NCBI GenBank assembly: GCA_937927525.1
Contig: CALBDR010000026.1
Location: 1-6,213 of the forward strand
Length of the DNA stretch: 6,213 bases
From: an uncultured Candidatus Melainabacteria bacterium
GTDB lineage: Bacteria > Cyanobacteriota > Vampirovibrionia > LMEP-6097
Direction of reading: 5' to 3'
Every line of letters starts with the position of its first letter. Position 1 is the stretch's first letter. The notes beneath the pieces are model-generated. The model searched no databases. It had not been told where the DNA came from and saw only the letters and a program-made list of their open reading frames with translations. The translations under genes were made by a program, and so were the position numbers. This document shows positions 1-5,098 of this stretch, one piece after another.

Positions 1-1226
1 AATTAGAAGAAGGTGCAAGATTTCCTCGACCTCAAATAGACACTACACCCGAAACACCCCCTGCTTCTCCCGAAGCACCGATTGATCCTTGCCCACCTGG
101 ATATCAATTAATTGATGGTGTCTGTCAACCCGATAGTATGTTTGAACAAGGTGGTGGAAGAGATAGAGAATTTACAGGCCCTCAAATCACAGATGGTATT
201 ATTGAAGGATTCGAAAGAGGATTACCTGCTGGATTAGGCCCAGAATCAGGTGCATTAAATTCTATGCAGATGATGGCATTAGAAGAACAATATGGCCCAA
301 AAGTTGCTTCCGCAGCTGGAGAAATTAATAAAAAATATGGTTATAGAGGTGTTCAAATTAAAAAAGAAACCGATGCGGAGATAGATCGATTAAGAAAAGT
401 TTATGGTGATGAAAGAATAGAACGAGATTATGTATTAGGAGATGATGGAAGTTACTATCGAATTGTAGCTACCTCTCCAACATTAGGACAAATGGCTGGA
501 GATATAGGTGGTGCATTAGGAAGTATGGCTGCTGGAGCAGGAGACTTCTTAATGGGAGGAGGAGTATTAGGATCACTGATATCTGCTTTTACCCCTCAAC
601 CCCCTACTGTTAGTTATGGTGGTACTTCTGATATTAATGTGAGAGAGATTGGCCCAACTGCACCTGTAGTTCCAATTAATATAGAACCATTATCTTCAAT
701 TACTCAACAAACCTTACCTGGTGCGTTAGACTCAACAATGAGACTTCAACAAGAACAACAACAAGCAGCATTGTTAGCACAACAACAAGCTGCAGAAGCA
801 GAGAGATTACGTCAACTAGACATTCAAAGAAAAGCGGAAGCTGCCGCTCAAGCAGAAAAACTAAGACAACAACAAGAACTAGCCGCTGAATTAGAGAGAC
901 AAAGACAAGCTGATCTTGCAGCACAAAGAGCAGCTGAAGCAGAACGTCTAAGACAACTAGATATTCAAAGAAAAGCAGAGGCAGCAGAAGCCGCTAAAAA
1001 AAGACAAGCGGAGAAAAAATCTGCCGCTGAAAGAGTTAAACAAGCTCAAGAAAGAGGAGGTACTCCTAGAAAAGGTACAGGAGCATCTGGCCCTCCAGGT
1101 AGAAGTTTACCAAGTCCAAAAATAAGTGTTAGTTTTGGAGGAAATAGAAATAAAAGAGCAGCACCGAGAAAAACAAATATTCGTTCTAGTGCCTATTCTG
1201 GTAGAGGATATACGAGAGGTCGATAA
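1..1226 (+). CDS. Phage protein of unknown function with repeated coiled coil; 5' end outside window
   Basis: I do not recognise a named family. The frame is open from the left edge (first full codon at 3), so the gene starts upstream; the first in-window ATG (138) has no Shine-Dalgarno site and is probably internal. Residue numbers below count from that ATG. Before it lies a Pro-rich segment with a CPPGYQLIDGVC motif (nt 90-125, two Cys with ten residues between). Residues 117-151 are a Gly-rich hydrophobic stretch that could touch a membrane. Residues about 201-300 are rich in Ala, Gln, Glu, Arg and Lys, with the pattern of a long alpha-helical coiled coil, and contain a 19-residue segment twice. 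Residues about 300-362 are Gly/Pro/Ser/Arg/Lys-rich, basic and probably disordered. Its position just before scaffold and capsid genes suggests a virion component. An internal or ejected protein is possible, but that is inference. The TAA stop is followed at once by the next gene in the same frame. Confidence 0.75.
   Translation, partial: LEEGARFPRPQIDTTPETPPASPEAPIDPCPPGYQLIDGVCQPDSMFEQGGGRDREFTGPQITDGIIEGFERGLPAGLGPESGALNSMQMMALEEQYGPKVASAAGEINKKYGYRGVQIKKETDAEIDRLRKVYGDERIERDYVLGDDGSYYRIVATSPTLGQMAGDIGGALGSMAAGAGDFLMGGGVLGSLISAFTPQPPTVSYGGTSDINVREIGPTAPVVPINIEPLSSITQQTLPGALDSTMRLQQEQQQAALLAQQQAAEAERLRQLDIQRKAEAAAQAEKLRQQQELAAELERQRQADLAAQRAAEAERLRQLDIQRKAEAAEAAKKRQAEKKSAAERVKQAQERGGTPRKGTGASGPPGRSLPSPKISVSFGGNRNKRAAPRKTNIRSSAYSGRGYTRGR
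789..986 (+). repeat. Two copies of a 19-codon segment, 141-bp period
   Basis: The same 19 residues, AAEAERLRQLDIQRKAEAA, are encoded at 789-845 and again at 930-986, offset by 141 bases (47 codons). The intervening residues are similar in composition (Gln, Glu, Ala, Arg, Lys). The protein copies are identical, but 11 of the 19 codons differ synonymously. The duplication is therefore old, or the residue sequence is under strong constraint. It sits inside the predicted coiled coil. Confidence 0.85.
1215..1219 (+). promoter_or_regulatory. Ribosome binding site for the TTG start at 1227
   Basis: AGAGG lies inside the last codons of the upstream gene and ends seven bases before TTG at 1227. This spacing is typical of a working Shine-Dalgarno site. 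It is the main reason to accept TTG as the start, since no ATG or GTG lies near the N-terminus of that frame. Confidence 0.6.
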
Positions 1227-1469
1227 TTGGATTTAAACAAACAAATTTCTAGAGGACAACAAGCTAAAGATATTTTAGAGAATCCTCTATTACAAGATTC
1301 CTTGAAAGCAATCAGGAATAAACTTGACACTGAATGGAAGAACTCACCCCTGAGAGACGTTGAAGGTCGTGAAAAAATATTCTTCCTAGTCAAGGCTATC
1401 GATGAGTTCGAAGCAATGTTAATTTCAGAAATGGAAACTGGAAAACTAGCTTCTGAACAACTCAAATAA
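1227..1469 (+). CDS. Small conserved-type phage protein, TTG start, function unknown
   Basis: This 80-residue protein is charged and probably all-helical, with no membrane segment or cysteine. Its pattern is an N-terminal SRGQQAKDILENPLLQDSL (residues 8-26), then W37, then SPLRDVEGREKIFFLVKA (40-57). From memory, small phage proteins with an RGxxAxxLLxxPLxxEAF start and a 'RDxEGRExLWxxxKxL' middle recur next to portal, scaffold or capsid genes in tailed phages. I know of no assigned role. The start is TTG, directly after the TAA of the upstream gene and in the same frame, with AGAGG at good distance. The only in-frame ATGs come in the last quarter of the protein, too late to be starts. A gap of 27 bases separates it from the scaffold gene. 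A role in head assembly is inferred from position only. Confidence 0.75.
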   Translation: MDLNKQISRGQQAKDILENPLLQDSLKAIRNKLDTEWKNSPLRDVEGREKIFFLVKAIDEFEAMLISEMETGKLASEQLK

Positions 1470-1496
1470 TAATCATAAAAGAAAGGTAATTATACC

Positions 1497-2501
1497 ATGT
1501 CAGACAATCCCAATGGGGAATCTACACCTGTCTACAATACTGTAGACCAAGCACAATCTGCATTTGCTAACTTGTTAAACGCCACAGACGAGAGCCAAGA
1601 GCAGACAACAGAATCAGTCGAAGCAACACAAGACGAACCTCAAGAGGTTACCGAGAGTGAAGTAGAAACTGGGGAAGTTGAAGAACAAAGTCAATCCGAA
1701 GATCAAACTGATGACTATAGTGAAGAGGCACAAGAAGAGGAAGCCAAATACGAAATCAAAGTAAATGGCAAACCTGTTGAAGTTACCCTCGATGAACTCA
1801 TGTCTGGTTATCAACGAGATTCAGACTATCGAAGAAAGACAATGGAACTAGCTGATGAAAGACGACTCTTAGAAGAGGAAGTCAACAGAGCGAAGTCCGA
1901 GTCCGATGCGGTGGCAAAACTACGACAAGACTATGCGACACGTCTAAGTGAGATTGAAAACTCAATGAAACCTGATGCGAACATTGATTGGGCAAAGTTA
2001 TATGAAAACGATCCCGATGAATATCATCGCAAAAAGATTGAAGTTGAGAATAAATCCAAAGCGTTAGAAACCATTAAGGCAGAACGTCAACGTGCTATTC
2101 AAGAGCAACAGCAAGAGCAGACCAAAGTATTCAATCAATACTTGGAACAACAAAAAAAACTGCTTGCTGAAAAAGAGCCTGAATATGTTGATCCTGTTAA
2201 AGGTGAAGGCTTACGCAAAGATATGACGAGTTATCTTAAAAAAGAAGGCTACTCAGATCAAGAGTTGAACATGATGGTAGATCATCGATCATTCGTGATT
2301 GCCAAAAAAGCGATGCTTTATGATAAGATGATGAACTCAAAAATCTCTGCGAAACAATCCAAAACAGTACCCAAGATGGTGCGTAGCGGAACAACAAAAA
2401 CAGTCAACAAAGACAATCAACAGTCAAAGTCGTTAAAATCTCGCTTAAAACAAACAGGATCTATGAGAGATGCTGCTAATGTTTTAAAGCAATTCTTATA
2501 A
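1497..2501 (+). CDS. Capsid scaffolding protein
   Basis: This 334-residue protein probably guides assembly of the procapsid inside the cell and is then removed. Residues 1-83 are strongly acidic and Gln/Ser/Thr-rich, probably disordered. Residues 84-115 contain the KYEIKVNGKPVEVTLDEL segment followed by GYQRDSDYRRKT, a pattern I associate with scaffold-like proteins encoded just before phage capsid genes (a short beta unit, then a helix). A long Glu/Lys/Gln/Arg coiled coil runs to about residue 220. The end is basic (KTVPKMVRSGTTK onward) and closes with a short helix, SMRDAANVLKQFL, which resembles the capsid-binding C-terminal helices of scaffolds such as that of P22. Position directly before the major capsid gene supports the call. 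No protease motif is visible, so a self-cleaving scaffold is not supported. ATG 1497 has AAAGG at 1482-1486, a rather long spacing of ten bases. Confidence 0.82.
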   Translation: MSDNPNGESTPVYNTVDQAQSAFANLLNATDESQEQTTESVEATQDEPQEVTESEVETGEVEEQSQSEDQTDDYSEEAQEEEAKYEIKVNGKPVEVTLDELMSGYQRDSDYRRKTMELADERRLLEEEVNRAKSESDAVAKLRQDYATRLSEIENSMKPDANIDWAKLYENDPDEYHRKKIEVENKSKALETIKAERQRAIQEQQQEQTKVFNQYLEQQKKLLAEKEPEYVDPVKGEGLRKDMTSYLKKEGYSDQELNMMVDHRSFVIAKKAMLYDKMMNSKISAKQSKTVPKMVRSGTTKTVNKDNQQSKSLKSRLKQTGSMRDAANVLKQFL

Positions 2502-2511
2502 ACAACTAAAT

Positions 2512-2518
2512 AAAGGAG
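2512..2518 (+). promoter_or_regulatory. Strong ribosome binding site of the major capsid gene
   Basis: AAAGGAG ends six bases before ATG 2525. It is one of the strongest Shine-Dalgarno matches in the window, as expected for the most abundant virion protein. Confidence 0.75.
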
Positions 2519-2524
2519 ACTAAA

Positions 2525-3484
2525 ATGGCTGTACCTACAAATACAGTGTCCGCCCATAACAGAGTTGGTATAAGAGAAGATCTCGAAGATGTGATTTATT
2601 CAATCAGTCCTACTGAGACTCCTTTTATGACTAACATTGCTAAAGGAACTGCGGATCAAGTAAAACACGAATGGCAGACAGACGCATTAGCGGCTGCTTC
2701 CACATCAAACGCTCAAGTCGAAGGTGACGATGTTGCATCTTTCGATTCAAGAGCTGCTACAACTAGACTACAAAACTACTGTCAGATTTCAAGAAAGACA
2801 GTTGTTGTATCTGGAACAAACAGTGCTGTTAACTCAGCTGGTCGAAATGACGAACTAGCATACCAACTAGCAAAAATGGGTAAAGAGTTAAAGAGAGACA
2901 TGGAGTCAATCTTAACTAATAACCAAGCTGCTGCTGCTGGTAACGCTTCAACTGCAAGAACTCTTGCTGGTTTACCTTCATGGTTAACTAACGCAGTCCG
3001 TTCTGCGGGTTCATCAACTGCAGGTGTTGATCCAACTGGTGACGGATCTGATACTGCTACTGATGCTGATACACTTGTTGCTTTCTCAGAAGATAATCTG
3101 AAGTCAGTAATTCTTGAGTGTTATCAAGATGGTGGCGATCCAGATATGATCATGGTTGGCCCATTCAACAAACAGAAGTTCTCAGGCTTCACAGGTTCTG
3201 CTACTAAGTACAAGAACGTGGAAGATAGAACTATCGTTGCTACTGCTGATATCTATGTATCAGACTTTGGTGAATTAGCTGTTGTACCAAACAGATTCCA
3301 AAGAGAAAGAGATGCTTTCGTTCTACAGAGCGATATGTTTGAGTGTGCGTTCTTACGCCCATTCCAAACTAAAGACTTAGCATCTTCTGGTGACAACGAT
3401 AAGAGACTACTCTTAGCTGAGTACACTCTTGTTGCTAGAAACGCTGACTCTTCTGGTGTTGTTGCAGACTGTACAACTTCATAA
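2525..3484 (+). CDS. Major capsid protein, SU10/DUF5309 type (HK97 fold)
   Basis: This 319-residue protein forms the icosahedral shell. The N-terminal signature is EDLEDVIYSISPTETPFMTNI (residues 18-38), followed by a K-x-E-WQTD motif (W50-D53); both match the SU10 major capsid/DUF5309 family as I know it. Later come a Thr/Ala/Gly-rich loop (about 145-180) and GGDPDMIMVGPFNK (203-216), which fits the A-domain strand of the family. The length is normal for the family, and the N-terminus has no long cleavable delta domain, consistent with a separate scaffold gene upstream. Codon choice differs from the neighbours: Phe is TTC in 9 of 12 and Asn AAC in 14 of 18, while the adaptor gene has TTC in 1 of 9 and AAC in 5 of 15. 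That points to selection for high expression. The gene is preceded by a strong ribosome binding site and followed by a GC-rich hairpin. Confidence 0.93.
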   Translation: MAVPTNTVSAHNRVGIREDLEDVIYSISPTETPFMTNIAKGTADQVKHEWQTDALAAASTSNAQVEGDDVASFDSRAATTRLQNYCQISRKTVVVSGTNSAVNSAGRNDELAYQLAKMGKELKRDMESILTNNQAAAAGNASTARTLAGLPSWLTNAVRSAGSSTAGVDPTGDGSDTATDADTLVAFSEDNLKSVILECYQDGGDPDMIMVGPFNKQKFSGFTGSATKYKNVEDRTIVATADIYVSDFGELAVVPNRFQRERDAFVLQSDMFECAFLRPFQTKDLASSGDNDKRLLLAEYTLVARNADSSGVVADCTTS

Positions 3485-3502
3485 GTGATATAGTATAATC
3501 AA

Positions 3503-3528
3503 AGGGTAGGGGGATTTTCCCCCACCCT
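3503..3528 (+). terminator. GC-rich hairpin after the capsid gene; terminator-like or mRNA-stabilising
   Basis: AGGGT (3503-3507) and GGGGG (3509-3513) pair with CCCCC (3519-3523) and ACCCT (3524-3528). This gives ten base pairs with one bulged A (3508) and a five-base ATTTT loop. The stem is exceptional in this AT-rich sequence and begins 19 bases after the capsid stop. On the + strand it is followed by ACTAAAAAC, not a T-run, so it is not a classic intrinsic terminator. It may be a partial terminator that lowers expression of the downstream genes, or a 3' stabiliser of capsid mRNA. Read on the - strand it is followed only by a short TTTGATT, and no - strand gene ends here. Confidence 0.5.
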
Positions 3529-3537
3529 ACTAAAAAC

Positions 3538-3544
3538 AAAGGAG
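3538..3544 (+). promoter_or_regulatory. Ribosome binding site for the gene at 3550
   Basis: AAAGGAG ends five bases before ATG 3550 and starts ten bases beyond the hairpin. It confirms the start of the small downstream gene and opens a module of three genes (3550, 3737, 4060), of which only the first has a clear Shine-Dalgarno site. Confidence 0.7.
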
Positions 3545-3549
3545 CAATA

Positions 3550-3744
3550 ATGAAAGTATTTGATAAGAACGCATCTTACACAAAAGGTTCGAAGAAATCT
3601 GCTGTAATGCAAGATGGCCCTTATACTGGTGGTAAAGCAAAGATCAGTAAAAGAGATATGCCTAAAGCTAACAAAATGATGATCACAAAAGGTAACCAAA
3701 AAGATGCTATCCAAGACATGATCGACAAAGCAATCAATGGCTAA
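3550..3744 (+). CDS. Small Lys-rich phage protein, function unknown
   Basis: This 64-residue protein is strongly basic (about one residue in five is Lys). It has a Gly/Lys/Ser-rich first half (KNASYTKGSKKSAVMQDGPYTGG) and a helical-looking end (KDAIQDMIDKAING). There is no cysteine, signal peptide or membrane segment. I do not recognise a family. ATG 3550 is supported by AAAGGAG at 3538. The gene overlaps the next by eight bases (3737-3744). Its place between the major capsid gene and the connector genes would suit a minor head, decoration or DNA-contacting protein, but nothing in the sequence proves it. The good ribosome binding site, coding-like composition and snug overlap make it very likely a real gene. 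Confidence 0.72.
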   Translation: MKVFDKNASYTKGSKKSAVMQDGPYTGGKAKISKRDMPKANKMMITKGNQKDAIQDMIDKAING

Positions 3745-4060
3745 AAAATTAAAACTATCTAATCCTGGTGATGTAATTGAAAGTAACTTCTATATTGATG
3801 AAGCTGCAGATAAATATTACATCGAGGATAAAATTGATGCAAAACCTATTATAGATCGTAATAAGGAATTACAAAAACACGACATCAACAAACATAAAGA
3901 TTTTAAGTATGTTGCAAGTATTCCTTTAACAGTATTTTATAATATGCAAAAACAAGGGATTCTTTCTAAGACAGGCAAAGTTCAAGATCGTGTAGCTTTT
4001 GCTCGTTTTCTAAATGATCCAGACAATAAATATTTAAAGGTAACAGATAAGAAAATCTAA
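3737..4060 (+). CDS. Small phage protein of the head-tail connector region, function unknown
   Basis: This 107-residue soluble protein has three recognisable stretches: KPIIDRNKELQ (residues 36-46), YVASIPLTVFYNMQKQGIL (58-76) and FLNDPDNKYLKV (91-102). From memory, short phage proteins with 'PIL..NK.L', 'VASIP..V' and 'LNDPD.RYL.T' occur between capsid and adaptor genes in many podovirus-like and related genomes. I know of no assigned role. No catalytic motif, cysteine or membrane segment is visible. ATG 3737 overlaps the end of the preceding gene by eight bases and has no Shine-Dalgarno site, so translation is probably coupled. Its TAA overlaps the next ATG by one base (TAATG). A structural or assembly role at the head-tail joint is inferred from context. 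Confidence 0.75.
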   Translation: MAKKLKLSNPGDVIESNFYIDEAADKYYIEDKIDAKPIIDRNKELQKHDINKHKDFKYVASIPLTVFYNMQKQGILSKTGKVQDRVAFARFLNDPDNKYLKVTDKKI

Positions 4061-4689
4061 TGGCATTAACATCTTACAGTGAACTGCAAACAAGTATTGC
4101 AAACTATCTTAATAGAACAGACTTAACTGCTCCTATTAAAGATTTTATTACTTTAACAGAATCTAAGTTAAATCGAGTATTAAGACTACGTGCAATGCAA
4201 AAAAGAGTATCGACTGATACAACTGCTGATGATGCGTTTGTTGATTTGCCTAATGACTTTTTAGAAGCTGTCCAATTTTTTGTGGATAGTGATCCCAATC
4301 ATGTTTTAGACTATGTCAATCCTACAGAAATTGAATTAAACAACTTACGAGATTCGAGTGGTAAACCTCAACAATATACAATTATGGGGAGTGAATTTAA
4401 ATTAAACCCTATTCCTGATTCTGTTTATACATTAAAGTTAACTTACTTTGGTAAGATACCTGCACTCTCTGATTCTAATACTACTAATTTCTTACTTTCT
4501 AATTACCCTCAAGTTTATTTATATGGTGCGTTAGTGGAAGCACAACCCTATATAATGAATGATGAAAGATTAACTACATGGATTAGTCTTTATAATGAAG
4601 CAGTCCAGTTAATTATTCGAGACGATGAGCAAGGCAGATATTCTGGGCGTACTGCTTTTGCAATGAAAACAGACTCAGCAAACCCATAA
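4060..4689 (+). CDS. Head-tail adaptor protein, SU10 adaptor / P22 gp4-like
   Basis: This 209-residue protein is expected to form a ring under the portal and connect head to tail. Evidence: the N-terminal helix pattern YSELQTSIANYLNRTDL then FITLTESKLNRVLRLRAM (residues 29-46), a beta-rich middle with VDLPNDFLEAV, the segment YFGKIPALSD (129-138), and TNFLLSNYPQVYLYGALVEA followed by QPYI (141-164). The closing helix segment W-x5-Y-x2-A-V-x-L-I is also present. This order (N-terminal helices, 'P.DF', 'Y...IP.L', 'tNwLL...P..YLYgaL.eA') is that of phage adaptor proteins of the SU10/P22 gp4 type as I know them. The length is usual. The start overlaps the preceding stop (TAATG) and has no near Shine-Dalgarno site (AAAGG at 4036 is 19 bases away), so translation is probably coupled. 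The stop TAA runs into the ribosome binding site of the next gene. Confidence 0.85.
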   Translation: MALTSYSELQTSIANYLNRTDLTAPIKDFITLTESKLNRVLRLRAMQKRVSTDTTADDAFVDLPNDFLEAVQFFVDSDPNHVLDYVNPTEIELNNLRDSSGKPQQYTIMGSEFKLNPIPDSVYTLKLTYFGKIPALSDSNTTNFLLSNYPQVYLYGALVEAQPYIMNDERLTTWISLYNEAVQLIIRDDEQGRYSGRTAFAMKTDSANP

Positions 4690-4693
4690 GGAG
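4688..4693 (+). promoter_or_regulatory. Ribosome binding site overlapping the adaptor stop codon
   Basis: AAGGAG shares two bases with the TAA of the adaptor gene (4687-4689) and ends eight bases before ATG 4702. It is a good Shine-Dalgarno site placed so that ribosomes finishing the adaptor could re-start on the next gene. Confidence 0.7.
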
Positions 4694-4701
4694 AAAAAAC
4701 A

Positions 4702-5097
4702 ATGTCAGCAGCAAGTGATTATTTAGAGAATAAGGTACTAGATCATTTTCTAGGAACTGCCTCTACCTCTGCTCCAGCAACTGTTTATTTAGCTTTATTC
4801 ACAACAGATCCTACTGATGCAGGAAGTGGTACAGAAGTATCAACTAGTGGTACTAACTACGCAAGACAAAGTATTGCTTTTAGTTCTGCTTCTAGTGGTA
4901 CAACTTCTAATAGTGCTGATGTTGAATTTAGTCAAGCAACAGGTTCTGGTTTTGGAACTGTTACCCACTTTGGAATTTTTGATGCCTCAACCGCAGGTAA
5001 CTTATTATTTCATGGTGCTTTAACAGCTTCAAAAACTATAGCAGCAGGAGACGTATTTAAAGTAGCCTCAGGTAATTTAAGTATTACAGTAGCATAA
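4702..5097 (+). CDS. Small tail-fibre-associated structural protein
   Basis: This 131-residue protein begins with a short helix (SDYLENKVLDHFLG, residues 5-18) and continues as a beta-rich, Ser/Thr/Gly-rich domain. Diagnostic stretches are VYLALFTTDPTDAGSGTEVS (28-47), YARQSIAF (53-60), VTHFGIFDASTAGNLLFHG (87-105) and a closing AGDVFKVASGNLSITVA (115-131). Proteins with this pattern ('YLALyTsdPtdagsGtEvs... YaRq... F.. a... vthfgi.da.. G.lL..G.L......v..Gd.f.i..g.l.i.l') are common in tailed phages and are often labelled phage tail fibre protein, usually without direct proof. The length is typical. ATG 4702 has AAGGAG at good distance. It leads a second module with the genes at 5099 and 5700. 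A virion location is likely; the exact site is inferred. Confidence 0.78.
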   Translation: MSAASDYLENKVLDHFLGTASTSAPATVYLALFTTDPTDAGSGTEVSTSGTNYARQSIAFSSASSGTTSNSADVEFSQATGSGFGTVTHFGIFDASTAGNLLFHGALTASKTIAAGDVFKVASGNLSITVA

Positions 5098-5098
5098 A

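Noticed and set aside
744..790. CAA-rich microsatellite-like tract
   Set aside because: It encodes the Gln-rich start of the coiled coil with interspersed GAA and GCA codons. The repeat is in protein composition, not a clean DNA microsatellite.
700..1465. Open frames on the - strand at 700-924 and 1193-1465
   Set aside because: Both are antisense to convincing + strand genes. The first has a low-complexity Leu/Val translation that mirrors the CAA-rich coiled-coil codons. Neither has family-like motifs.
3494..3499. TATAAT after the capsid gene as a promoter -10 box
   Set aside because: No acceptable -35 box lies 16-18 bases upstream and there is no extended -10. TATAAT also occurs by chance inside several genes of this AT-rich window (for example near 3947 and 4590). 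Transcription from it would start inside the hairpin.
3499..3714. Open frame on the - strand spanning the hairpin and the small Lys-rich gene
   Set aside because: The + strand gene has a strong ribosome binding site and fits the operon. The antisense product (His/Phe/Cys-rich) looks like a shadow translation.
4817..5023. Alternative + strand frame of 68 codons inside the 4702 gene
   Set aside because: Its Leu/Val/Gln-only translation is what Ser/Gly/Thr codons give when shifted by one base. The main frame matches a known phage protein pattern.
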